From Nemertoderma westbladi (taxonomy: Eukaryota > Xenacoelomorpha > Nemertodermatida > Nemertodermatidae), in NCBI GenBank assembly GCA_032718475.1, contig JAUCBJ010005520.1, positions 1-64,000 of the forward strand: a stretch of DNA of 64,000 bases, in the 5' to 3' direction. Made by a program: the position numbers and the translations under genes. The notes beneath the pieces were generated by a model. That model had not been told where the DNA came from. It did not search any database and worked only from the letters and a program-made list of their open reading frames with translations. How positions within the stretch are numbered: position 1 is the stretch's first letter; the number at the start of each line of letters is the position of its first letter. This document shows, one piece after another, positions 40,001 through 50,548 of the stretch.

Positions 40001-42489
40001 CTTTGCAAACTCGTTCGAACGACTTTACAAAACTTTGGGAAACAAATCTAATTGGCTGGAGTGGTTTCTATACCAACAAACACCCAACCAAGCTTGTTCC
40101 CCCGACTTTTGCAAACTCGTTTGAACGACTTTACAAAACTCAGGGAAACAAATCTAATTGGCTGGAGTGGTTTCTATACCAACAAACACCCAATCATGTT
40201 TGTTCCCCCGACTTTTGCAAACTCGTTCGAACGACTTTACAAAACTTTGGGAAACAAATCTAATTGGCTGGAGTGGTTCCTATACCAACAAACACCCAAT
40301 CATGTTTGTTCCCCCGACTTTTGCAAACTCGTTTGAACGACTTTACAAAACTTTGGGAAACAAATCTAATTGGCTGGAGTGGTTTCTATACCAACAAACA
40401 CCCAACCAAGCTTGTTCCCCCAACCTTTGCAAACTCGTTTGAACGACTTTACAAAACTTTGGGAAACAAATGAAATTGGCTGGAGTGGTTTCTATACCAA
40501 CAAACACCCAACCAAGCTTGTTCCCCCGACTTTTGCAAACTCGTTTGAACGACTTTACAAAACTCAGGGAAACAAATCTAATTGGCTGGAGTGGTTTCTA
40601 TACCAACAAACACCCAATCATGTTTGTTCCCCCGACTTTTGCAAACTCGTTCGAACGACTTTACAAAACTTTGGGAAACAAATCTAATTGGCTGGAGTGG
40701 TTTCCATACCAACAAATACCCAACCAAGCTTGTTCCCCCAACCTTTGCAAACTCGTTTGAACGACTTTACAAAACTTTGGGAAACAAATGAAATTGGCTG
40801 GAGTGGTTTCTATACCAACAAACACCCAATCATGTTTGTTCCCCCGACTTTTGCAAACTCGTTCGAACGACTTTACAAAACTTTGGGAAACAAATGAAAT
40901 TGGCTGGAGTGGTTTCTATACCAACAAACACCCAATCATGTTTGTTCCCCCGACTTTTGCAAACTCGTTCGAACGACTTTACAAAACTTTGGGAAACAAA
41001 TGAAATTGGCTGGAGTGGTTTCTATACCAAAAAACACCCAATCATGTTTGTTCCCCCGACTTTTGCAAACTCGTTCGAACGACTTTACAAAACTTTGGGA
41101 AACAAATGAAATTGGCTGGAGTGGTTTCTATACCAAAAAAACACCCAATCATGTTTGTTCCCCCGACTTTTGCAATCTCGTTCGAACGACTTTACAAAAC
41201 TTTGGGAAACAAATGAAATTGGCTGGAGTGGTTTCTATACCAAAAAAACACCCAATCATGTTTGTTCCCCCGACTTTTGCAAACTCGTTCGAACGACTTT
41301 ACAAAACTTTGGGAAACAAATCTAATTGGCTGGAGTGGTTTCTATACCAACAAACACCCAACCAAGCTTGTTCCCCCGACATTTGCAAACTCGTTCGAAC
41401 GACTTTACAAAACTCTGGGATACAAATCTAATTGGCTGGAGTGGTTCCTATACCAACAAACACCCAATCATGTTTGTTCCCCCGACTTTTGCAAACTCGT
41501 TTGAACGACTTTACAAAACTTTGGGAAACAAATCTAATTGGCTGGAGTGGTTTCTATACCAACAAACACCCAACCAAGCTTGTTCCCCCAACCTTTGCAA
41601 ACTCGTTTGAACGACTTTACAAAACTTTGGGAAACAAATCTAATTGGCTGGAGTGGTTTCTATACCAAAAAACACCCAATCATGTTTGTTCCCCCGACTT
41701 TTGCAAACTCGTTCGAACGACTTTACAAAACTTTGGGAAACAAATCTAATTGGCTGGAGTGGTTTCTATACCAACAAACACCCAACCAAGCTTGTTCCCC
41801 CGACTTTTGCAAACTCGTTTGAACGACTTTACAAAACTCAGGGAAACAAATCTAATTGGCTGGAGTGGTTTCTATACCAACAAACACCCAATCATGTTTG
41901 TTCCCCCGACTTTTGCAAACTCGTTTGAACGACTTTACAATACTTTGGGAAACAAATCTAATTGGCTGGAGTGGTTTCTATACCAACAAACACCCAACCA
42001 AGCTTGTTCCCCCAACCTTTGCAAACTCGTTTGAACGACTTTACAAAACTCTGGGAAACAAATCTAATTGGCTGGAGTGGTTTCTATACCAAAAAACACC
42101 CAATCATGTTTGTTCCCCCGACTTTTGCAAACTCGTTTGAACGACTTTACAAAACTTTGGGAAACAAATCTAATTGGCTGGAGTGGTTTCTATACCAAAA
42201 AACACCCAATCATGTTTGTTCCCCCGACTTTTGCAAACTCGTTTGAACGACTATACAAAACTTTGGGAAACAAATCTAATTGGCTGGAGTGGTTTCTATA
42301 CCAACAAACACCCAACCAAGCTTGTTCCCCCAACCTTTGCAAACTCGTTTGAACGACTTTACAAAACTCTGGGAAACAAATCTAATTGGCTGGAGTGGTT
42401 TCTATACCAAAAAACACCCAATCATGTTTGTTCCCCCGACTTTTGCAAACTCGTTCGAACGACTTTACAAAACTCTGGGATACAAATCT

Positions 42490-45033
42490 AATTGGCTGGA
42501 GTGGTTTCCATACCAACAAACACCCAATCAAGTTTGTTCCCCCGACTTTTGCAAACTCGTTCGTACGACTTTACAAAACTTTGGGAAACAAATCTAATTG
42601 GCTGGAGTGGTTTCTATACCAACAAATACCCAACCAAGCTTGTTCCCCCAACCTTTGCAAACTCGTTTGAACGACTTTACAAAACTCTGGGAAACAAATC
42701 TAATTGGCTGGAGTGGTTTCTATACCAAAAAACACCCAATCATGTTTGTTCCCCCGACTTTTGCAAACTCGTTCGAACGACTTTACAAAACTCTGGGATA
42801 CAAATCTAATTGGCTGGAGTGGTTTCTATACCAAAAAACACCCAATCATGTTTGTTCCCCCGACTTTTGCAAACTCGTTCGTACGACTTTACAAAACTTT
42901 GGGAAACAAATCTAATTGGCTGGAGTGGTTTCTATACCAACAAATACCCAACCAAGCTTGTTCCCCCAACCTTTGCAAACTCGTTTGAACGACTTTACAA
43001 AACTCTGGGAAACAAATCTAATTGGCTGGAGTGGTTTCTATACCAAAAAACACCCAATCATGTTTGTTCCCCCGACTTTTGCAAACTCGTTCGTACGACT
43101 TTACAAAACTTTGGGAAACAAATCTAATTGGCTGGAGTGGTTTCTATACCAACAAACACCCAATCATGTTTGTTTCCACGACTTTTGCAAACTCGTTTGA
43201 ACGACTTTACAAAACTCTGGGATACAAATCTAATTGGCTGGAGTGGTTTCTATACCAACAAATACCCAACCAAGCTTGTTCCCCCAACCTTTGCAAACTC
43301 GTTTGAACGACTTTACAAAACTCTGGGATACAAATCTAATTGGCTGGAGTGGTTTCTATACCAACAAATACCCAACCAAGCTTGTTCCCCCAACCTTTGC
43401 AAACTCGTTTGAACGACTTTACAAAACTCTGGGATACAAATCTAATTGGCTGGAGTGGTTTCTATACCAACAAATACCCAACCAAGCTTGTTCCCCCAAC
43501 CTTTGCAAACTCGTTTGAACGACTTTACAAAACTTTGGGAAACAAATCTAATTGGCTGGAGTGGTTTCTATACCAACAAATACCCAACCAAGCTTGTTCC
43601 CCCAACCTTTGCAAACTCGTTTGAACGACTTTACAAAACTCTGGGATACAAATCTAATTGGCTGGAGTGGTTTCTATACCAACAAATACCCAACCAAGCT
43701 TGTTCCCCCAACCTTTGCAAACTCGTTTGAACGACTTTACAAAACTCTGGGATACAAATCTAATTGGCTGGAGTGGTTTCCATACCAACAAACACCCAAT
43801 CAAGTTTGTTCCCCCGACTTTTGCAAACTCGTTCGTACGACTTTACAAAACTTTGGGAAACAAATCTAATTGGCTGGAGTGGTTTCTATACCAACAAATA
43901 CCCAACCAAGCTTGTTCCCCCAACCTTTGCAAACTCGTTTGAACGACTTTACAAAACTCTGGGAAACAAATCTAATTGGCTGGAGTGGTTTCTATACCAA
44001 AAAACACCCAATCATGTTTGTTCCCCCGACTTTTGCAAACTCGTTCGAACGACTTTACAAAACTCTGGGATACAAATCTAATTGGCTGGAGTGGTTTCTA
44101 TACCAAAAAACACCCAATCATGTTTGTTCCCCCGACTTTTGCAAACTCGTTCGTACGACTTTACAAAACTTTGGGAAACAAATCTAATTGGCTGGAGTGG
44201 TTTCTATACCAACAAATACCCAACCAAGCTTGTTCCCCCAACCTTTGCAAACTCGTTTGAACGACTTTACAAAACTCTGGGAAACAAATCTAATTGGCTG
44301 GAGTGGTTTCTATACCAAAAAACACCCAATCATGTTTGTTCCCCCGACTTTTGCAAACTCGTTCGTACGACTTTACAAAACTTTGGGAAACAAATCTAAT
44401 TGGCTGGAGTGGTTTCTATACCAACAAACACCCAATCATGTTTGTTTCCACGACTTTTGCAAACTCGTTTGAACGACTTTACAAAACTCTGGGATACAAA
44501 TCTAATTGGCTGGAGTGGTTTCTATACCAACAAATACCCAACCAAGCTTGTTCCCCCAACCTTTGCAAACTCGTTTGAACGACTTTACAAAACTCTGGGA
44601 TACAAATCTAATTGGCTGGAGTGGTTTCTATACCAACAAATACCCAACCAAGCTTGTTCCCCCAACCTTTGCAAACTCGTTTGAACGACTTTACAAAACT
44701 CTGGGATACAAATCTAATTGGCTGGAGTGGTTTCTATACCAACAAATACCCAACCAAGCTTGTTCCCCCAACCTTTGCAAACTCGTTTGAACGACTTTAC
44801 AAAACTTTGGGAAACAAATCTAATTGGCTGGAGTGGTTTCTATACCAACAAATACCCAACCAAGCTTGTTCCCCCAACCTTTGCAAACTCGTTTGAACGA
44901 CTTTACAAAACTCTGGGATACAAATCTAATTGGCTGGAGTGGTTTCTATACCAACAAATACCCAACCAAGCTTGTTCCCCCAACCTTTGCAAACTCGTTT
45001 GAACGACTTTACAAAACTCTGGGATACAAATCT
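42490..45033 (+). repeat. Tandem duplication of a 1272-bp (12-monomer) unit
   Basis: Block 42490-43761 repeats as 43762-45033 with the same ordered markers: TTTCCATACC, CGTTCGTACG, ACAAATACCC and CTGGGATACAAATC monomers. The unit is followed by more copies of the AAATACCC/GGGATAC monomer type up to about 46090. Confidence 0.85.
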
Positions 45034-46119
45034 AATTGGCTGGAGTGGTTTCTATACCAACAAATACCCAACCAAGCTTGTTCCCCCAACCTTTGCAAAC
45101 TCGTTTGAACGACTTTACAAAACTCTGGGATACAAATCTAATTGGCTGGAGTGGTTTCTATACCAACAAATACCCAACCAAGCTTGTTCCCCCAACCTTT
45201 GCAAACTCGTTTGAACGACTTTACAAAACTCTGGGATACAAATCTAATTGGCTGGAGTGGTTTCTATACCAAAAAACACCCAATCATGTTTGTTCCCCCG
45301 ACTTTTGCAAACTCGTTCGTACGACTTTACAAAACTTTGGGAAACAAATCTAATTGGCTGGAGTGGTTTCTATACCAACAAATACCCAACCAAGCTTGTT
45401 CCCCCAACCTTTGCAAACTCGTTTGAACGACTTTACAAAACTTTGGGAAACAAATCTAATTGGCTGGAGTGGTTTCTATACCAACAAATACCCAACCAAG
45501 CTTGTTCCCCCAACCTTTGCAAACTCGTTTGAACGACTTTACAAAACTCTGGGATACAAATCTAATTGGCTGGAGTGGTTTCTATACCAACAAATACCCA
45601 ACCAAGCTTGTTCCCCCAACCTTTGCAAACTCGTTTGAACGACTTTACAAAACTCTGGGATACAAATCTAATTGGCTGGAGTGGTTTCTATACCAACAAA
45701 TACCCAACCAAGCTTGTTCCCCCAACCTTTGCAAACTCGTTTGAACGACTTTACAAAACTCTGGGATACAAATCTAATTGGCTGGAGTGGTTTCTATACC
45801 AAAAAACACCCAATCATGTTTGTTCCCCCGACTTTTGCAAACTCGTTCGTACGACTTTACAAAACTTTGGGAAACAAATCTAATTGGCTGGAGTGGTTTC
45901 TATACCAACAAATACCCAACCAAGCTTGTTCCCCCAACCTTTGCAAACTCGTTTGAACGACTTTACAAAACTCTGGGATACAAATCTAATTGGCTGGAGT
46001 GGTTTCTATACCAAAAAACACCCAATCATGTTTGTTCCCCCGACTTTTGCAAACTCGTTCGTACGACTTTACAAAACTTTGGGAAACAAATATAATTGGC
46101 TGGAGTGGTTTCTATACCA

Positions 46120-47255
46120 ACAAACACCCAATCAAGTATTATTGTTCCCCCGACTTTTGCAAAGTGTTCGAACGACTTTACAAAACTCGGGGAAACAAAT
46201 CTAATTGGCTGGAGTGGTTTCTATACCAACAAACACCCAATCAAGTATTATTGTTCCCCCAACTTTTGCACACTCGTTCGAACGACTTTACAAAACTCGG
46301 GCAAACAAATCTATTTGGCTGGAGTGGTTTCTATACCAACAAACACCCAATCAAGTATTATTGTTCCCCCGACTTTTTCACACTCGTTCGAACGACTTTG
46401 AAAAACTCTGGGATACAAATCTAATTGGCTGGAGTGGTTTCCATACCAACAAACACGCAATCAAGTATTATTGTTCCCCCAACTTTTGCACACTCGTTCG
46501 AACGACTTTACAAAACTCGGGCAAACAAATCTATTTGGCTGGAGTGGTTTCTAAACCAACAAACACCCAATCAAGTATTATTGTTCCCCCAACTTTTGCA
46601 CACTCGTTCGAACGACTTTACAAAACTCGGGCAAACAAATCTATTTGGCTGGAGTGGTTTCTATACCAACAAACACCCAATCAAGTATTATTGTTCCCCC
46701 GACTTTTGCACACTCGTTCGAACGACTTTACAAAACTCGGGCAAACAAATCTATTTGGCTGGAGTGGTTTCTATACCAACAAACACCCAATCAAGTATTA
46801 TTGTTCCCCCGACTTTTGCACACTCGTTCGAACGACTTTACAAAACTCGGGCAAACAAATCTAATTGGCTGGAGTGGTTTCTATACCAAAAAACACCCAA
46901 TCAAGTTTGTTTCTACGACTTTTGCAAACTCGTTCGAACGACTTTACAAAACTTTGGGAAACAAATCTAATTGGCTGGAGTGGTTTCTATACCAACAAAC
47001 ACCCAACCAAGCTTGTTCCCCCGACCCTTGCAAACTCGTTCGAACGACTTTACAAAACTCGGGGAAACAAATCTAATTGGCTGGAGTGGTTTCTATACCA
47101 ACAAACACCCAATCAAGTATTATTGTTCCCCCGACCTTTGCAAACTCGTTCGAACGACTTTACAAAACTCGGGGAAACATATCTAATTGGCTGGAGTGGT
47201 TTCTATACCAACAAACACCCAATCAAGTATTATTGTTCCCCCGACTTTTGCACAC
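46120..47255 (+). repeat. 109-110-bp satellite variant with AAGTATTATTGTT
   Basis: Near the right end, the block AAGTTTGTT is lengthened to AAGTATTATTGTT, giving monomers of 109-110 bp. Most of these also carry TTTTGCACACTCG and ACTCGGGCAAACAAATCTATTTGG. Ordinary 106-bp monomers are interspersed (about 46865-47075) and resume from about 47300 to the array end. Confidence 0.85.
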
Positions 47256-47695
47256 TCGTTCGAACAACTTTACAAAACTCGGGCAAACAAATCTAATTGG
47301 CTGCAGTGGTTTCTATACCAACAAACACCCAACCAAGCTTGTTCACCCGACTTTTGCAAACTCGTTCGAACGACTTTACAAAACTTTGGGAAACAAATCT
47401 AATTGCTGGAGTGGTTTCTATACCAACAAACACCCAACCAAGCTTGTTCCCCCGACTTTTGCAAACTCGTTCGAACGACTTTACAAAACTCGGGGAAACA
47501 AATCTAATTGGCTGGAGTGGTTTCTATACCAAAAAACACCCAATCATGTTTGTTCCCCCGAGTTTTGCAAACTCGTTCGAACGACTTTACAAAACTTTGG
47601 GAAACAAATCTAATTGGCTGGAGTGGTTTCTATACCAAGAAACACCCAATCAAGTTTGTTTCCCCGACTTTTGCAAACTCATTCGAACGACTTTA

Positions 47696-47774
47696 CTTTG
47701 TTGGTATAGAAACCACTCCAGCCAATTAGATTTGTTTCCGTGAATTTTGTAAAGTCATGCGAACGAGTTTGCAA
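47696..47774 (-). repeat. Inverted partial monomer at the array's right edge
   Basis: The last forward monomer stops inside CGACTTTAC at about 47695. It is followed immediately by a 79-bp reverse-complement piece reading, on the minus strand, from TTGCAAACTCGTTCGCATGAC through AATTGGCTGGAGTGG to CTATACCAACAAA. This makes a tail-to-tail inversion with no spacer. Beyond it lies retroelement sequence. Confidence 0.85.
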
Positions 47775-47779
47775 TATTG

Positions 47780-48946
47780 TGTAGTCGTAACCCTGGTGGG
47801 CTCTCCTCTGATTATCGTTGTGGTAATCGGTGACTCATTTGGCAACAGTATAGGGAACTTCTCATTATAGTCCAATTCAGTATAGAGAAATATTGTGTTA
47901 CATCGCTTGACCCCAAGAGGGTCAAGAAACAAGCACAATTTTCTCAATGGATTTCTTCTAACCAGTTTGATGTTCCTTTCCAAATCCTTTATAGTCGACG
48001 CAAAATACTTGGCTTGCAGATGTTTCATTATGATTGTAAACGCCATTTCTTTATAGTCCGCTCTAATCGGTTGGAATCTTATGAAGCTATTATTTTTGAG
48101 TCGGGCATTGCAAAGCATCTTATCCCGTAGGATCATTAGGCTTGCAAGCCTATAAACATTGATATTGAAGGAACCATTTCCAGATAGAATCTTATGGTGT
48201 TCACTATCCGTCGCCGTTCCAACCATTACTGTGTATGCCGTACCTTATTTCTCTTTGTAAGGTTTATTGTCGTTCACTCCTTCTGGTTTCTTCCTTCTAT
48301 GGGGACCGCTGACGATTTCCGATGGCCACTCTTTATCGGGAAGTCTGAGGAAGTCTGGTCCATAGAACCAATAGACGTGTAGCCTTGTCATAAACTCTTC
48401 CAGGAATAATCCATGGCTCGCACAGACCGCTGGGTTCAGTTCGGTAGGAACGTATCTCCATTGTCTAATCTCGGTGAACCTTCTTACTTCTTCTATCCGG
48501 TTTGCTACGAAAGTTACGAAGCGTCTCGATTCGTTTGATAGTTTGCATAGCACCACCTCCGAATCAGAATAGAAGTAATTCCAGTCGATTTTAAATTCCA
48601 ACGCACTGATGACTTCTGCGTGCGCTTTGACTGCCAGTACTGCCTCTGATAACTCCATCCTGGGAACAGTCTGTGTAAATATTTGCGCGGGTCTTGTTCT
48701 AGAATATACTGTACGAGCCTAGTTTGAATAGGCTCCCCCTCCCCACCACACACAACGCAGGTACGAAACGGTTCCATAACTAGATTCGCTAGCATGATGT
48801 AACACATATATTGGATTTTCTGGGATTTCGCAGAAGTAAAAGCGAGGGATCAGTAATTATGTTAGAAGTTCTAGTTGGGAAGTCCATTTAATCCAGTCAG
48901 ACAACAAAGCTGGTGGTAGTTGTTTATCCCAGTCTATTTTAATGAA
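47780..48946 (-). pseudogene. BEL/Pao pol relic: RT-RNase H linker, RNase H, integrase start
   Basis: A single minus-strand frame, broken by a few stops, follows the BEL/Pao pol order. First comes FIKIDWDKQLPPALLSDWIKW (linker), then IPR, then LHHASESSYG (position of the RNase H DAS motif, first Asp replaced by His), then SRT and PRMEL. After these come YSDSEVVL, FVANRIEEV, WRYVPTELNP and WFYGPDFL, and finally the integrase N-terminal region with FLDPLGVKR and FPILLPNESPITT. Stops are TAG just before the start (about 48947), TAA near 48861, TAG near 48720 and TAA at 48245-48247. The integrase is cut about 10 residues after FPILLP by the satellite. The sequence differs from the large element's pol, so it is an independent, older insertion. 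It is not functional. Confidence 0.85.
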
Positions 48947-49326
48947 CTATGCAGAAAAGCCAGCAAGCTGGCTATAAGAAGACCGTCCATAGACAACATT
49001 ATATTATAGTGAGTAAACACAACTTTATTACAACTTGGCAAGTAATAATAACACTTATCTGCAGTTTGTGTCTATCCAATCCATTCAATATCATTTCATT
49101 ACTAGGCCCTCACTATGCACCAGCTGCTTTTTCTATCATCATCATTGAGTCTATGGCAATTTTCGTGTTATGGGGCTATTTTTCTTAATACAAAAAAGAC
49201 ACTTTAATAATTTTTCGAAACCTTTTTTCCACATCCAGGGGTTGAGCTACGTCGATTTCATGGACGGCCGAGCTATAGCTTCGGAGGAGTTCACCTGATA
49301 TACATATAAATAAATATAAATATACA
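48947..49326. other. Spacer between pol relic and large element
   Basis: About 380 bp without recognisable coding similarity. A 79-codon plus-strand frame (48949-49188) with a hydrophobic C-terminus is probably chance. The sequence should be upstream pol (RT) of the relic if that copy were complete, but I see no RT motifs, so the relic is 5'-truncated or too decayed here. Confidence 0.6.
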
Positions 49327-49331
49327 CCATG
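49327..49331. repeat. Target-site duplication CCATG (left)
   Basis: CCATG lies directly outside the left LTR and is matched by CCATG at 63514-63518 outside the right LTR. A 5-bp duplication is typical for BEL/Pao integrases, which supports a genuine integration event. Confidence 0.9.
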
Positions 49332-50469
49332 TGTTCGCGCTTTCAGACCTTTAGCAGTTTAATCTGCCAATTTTAGGTGTCCTCTTGTTTATAAATCGAC
49401 TTTAGCCTATAACAAGTATTTAGTGCACATAAAGTTACATTAGCCGAAGCCAGTCTATGCGCGATCATTCACCCACTGTTAAGGGAGACTGGATTCGTGT
49501 GCTTTGAAGTGATTGCGGTGCAGACCTACTGTATTATTCGATTGATCGTTAATATAATCTCTGACAAATATATTTACTTTCGGGGAAATATTAACAGTTC
49601 CTTTAGGACGTGGCGCTTTAACTATATAAACAGAGTTATGACTTATACTAAACACAACGAGATGGCCACTGAGTTTCGTAAATAGCGCATTCTTTAGGAG
49701 ATGCTTTATTATCTTTCACACTACTGCACACGACTTCACACTACTTCACACTGATCTGCCGACCGTCACTGAATTTGATCATATATAAGGAAGATAGCAA
49801 CTGACACATGTAGGGATTATGAAATAGCATTTAATTCACACAAAAACCACTATAATGTAAGTCGCAGTTGCTACAGGTAACCGGTCCCTCTTACCTTCAG
49901 CAATCAAGAAGATTGGGGGTTTTATGATTATTTATCGGTATTCTCCAAATATAACAACATATCCATCAATATACAACAATTAATAACAGACAGTAAACAG
50001 AAGTAAAATAATGCGGTGAAAGTAGCACAGAGTGACACGCAGTGCAGTTTGATATGCAGTTTGCAGTGTTGCTCAGTCAGTTGGTGGCCAGTGTATCCAG
50101 ATAATAGATTTACGTTCTTGTAATCAAAGCCATCTAATGTTTGGCCAAAGTCTGAAACTTCCAAAATCAGAAGTACAGAAGATTTCCAAGCAGGTTCTCT
50201 GGCGCAGAAAGGTAAACAAAGACCGTAATGCATTGCGCGGTTTTACATAGGCCCTTGTCCAACATAAAGTGAAAATCGCTCTGATTGGCTGAGCAGAACA
50301 AAGAGGTTCCACGTTTACAGAAAATCAGCTGACAGATTTCGTCATCTGAGCTCCAGTCTTTTAGAGTATTATGCGCATTGCGGCAAAAATGACTTGTTAT
50401 GTCCGCTAAAGCACCTACACGGTACATTGCGGAGAAAAATGACTTGTTATGTCCGCAAAAGCTTTTACA
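49332..50469 (-). mobile_element. 3' LTR (1138 bp)
   Basis: On the plus strand it begins TGTTCGCGC and ends TTTTACA, and it matches the right LTR over its whole length. Substitutions are scattered (six or so in the first 230 bp), a long central part is almost identical, and a more divergent patch lies near 50155-50215 where several bases and a short indel differ. It has two copies of the ATGACTTGTTATGTCCGC sub-repeat near its plus-strand end, where the other LTR has three. In the element's orientation it is the downstream LTR and supplies polyadenylation. Confidence 0.92.
49705..49710 (-). terminator. Poly(A) signal in 3' LTR
   Basis: AATAAA on the minus strand (TTTATT on plus) sits about 40 nt downstream of the position equivalent to the putative transcription start in the 5' LTR. 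This gives a short R region with cleavage expected roughly 15-25 nt further. The matching hexamer in the 5' LTR is at 62698-62703. Confidence 0.5.
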
Positions 50470-50477
50470 CTGCTCCC
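50470..50477 (-). other. Short polypurine-like tract next to 3' LTR
   Basis: On the minus strand GGGAGCAG directly abuts the start of the 3' LTR (TGTAAAAGC). It is where plus-strand DNA priming would occur. It is short and contains one C, so it is a weak candidate. Confidence 0.4.
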
Positions 50478-50548
50478 AGAAAAATAGGATTTAATTCTAT
50501 AAAATATATAAAATCACAGTTTCTAAAATATAAAAATACTCTAAACAG

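Larger units (their letters stand above)
26764..45960 (+). repeat. Satellite subfamily with CCCCCAACC and CGTTTGAACG
   Basis: From about 26764 rightward, many monomers read CAAGCTTGTTCCCCCAACCTTTGC and CTCGTTTGAACGAC. The latter destroys the palindrome TCGTTCGAACGA found in left-hand monomers. The variants GACGTTAC and GCAATCTCG, common to the left, become rare. This change in composition divides the array into at least two domains. Confidence 0.85.
5643..47695 (+). repeat. 42-kb satellite array, 106-bp monomer, about 395 copies
   Basis: An uninterrupted head-to-tail array. The conserved monomer parts are AATTGGCTGGAGTGGTTTCTA, then ACCAA(C/A)AAACACCCAA, a variable TCATGTTTG / CCAAGCTTG / TCAAGTTTG block, TTCCCCCGACTTTTGCAA, (A/T)CTCGTTCGAACGAC, and (G/T)TTACAAAACTTTGGGAAACAAATCT. 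The period is 106 bp almost throughout, with occasional 105- or 107-bp monomers (extra A in an A-run near 23105, 23215 and 25550; a missing C near 30350; a missing G at 47405). There is no intervening gene, transposon or gap. Because 106 is not a multiple of 3, each plus-strand frame runs through three monomers before meeting the TAA in TCTAATTGG; these frames start at TTG, lack a conserved ATG and are not genes. Length, monomer size and higher-order structure fit a centromeric or pericentromeric satellite, which is an inference. Confidence 0.97.

Noticed and set aside
5643-47695. CRISPR-like array
   Set aside because: Repeats are contiguous 106-bp monomers with no unique spacers, in animal DNA.
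5643-47695. CENP-B box in the monomer
   Set aside because: TTCG and an A at the right distance are present, but the required CGGG is not in register; the CGGGG in some monomers is 20 bases away.
5614-47743. Hundreds of overlapping plus-strand frames of 70-219 codons across the array, apparently related proteins
   Set aside because: They are the same 106-bp repeat read in rotating frames, begin at TTG, have no conserved ATG, and change frame at every indel monomer.
48949-49188. Plus-strand 79-codon ORF with hydrophobic C-terminus
   Set aside because: AT-rich chance frame between a retroelement relic and an LTR, with no promoter context or recognisable family.
49928-50427. Minus-strand ORFs inside the LTRs (also 62921-63624)
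   Set aside because: They are short, differ between the two LTR copies by indels, and one runs out of the LTR; no sign of selection for coding.
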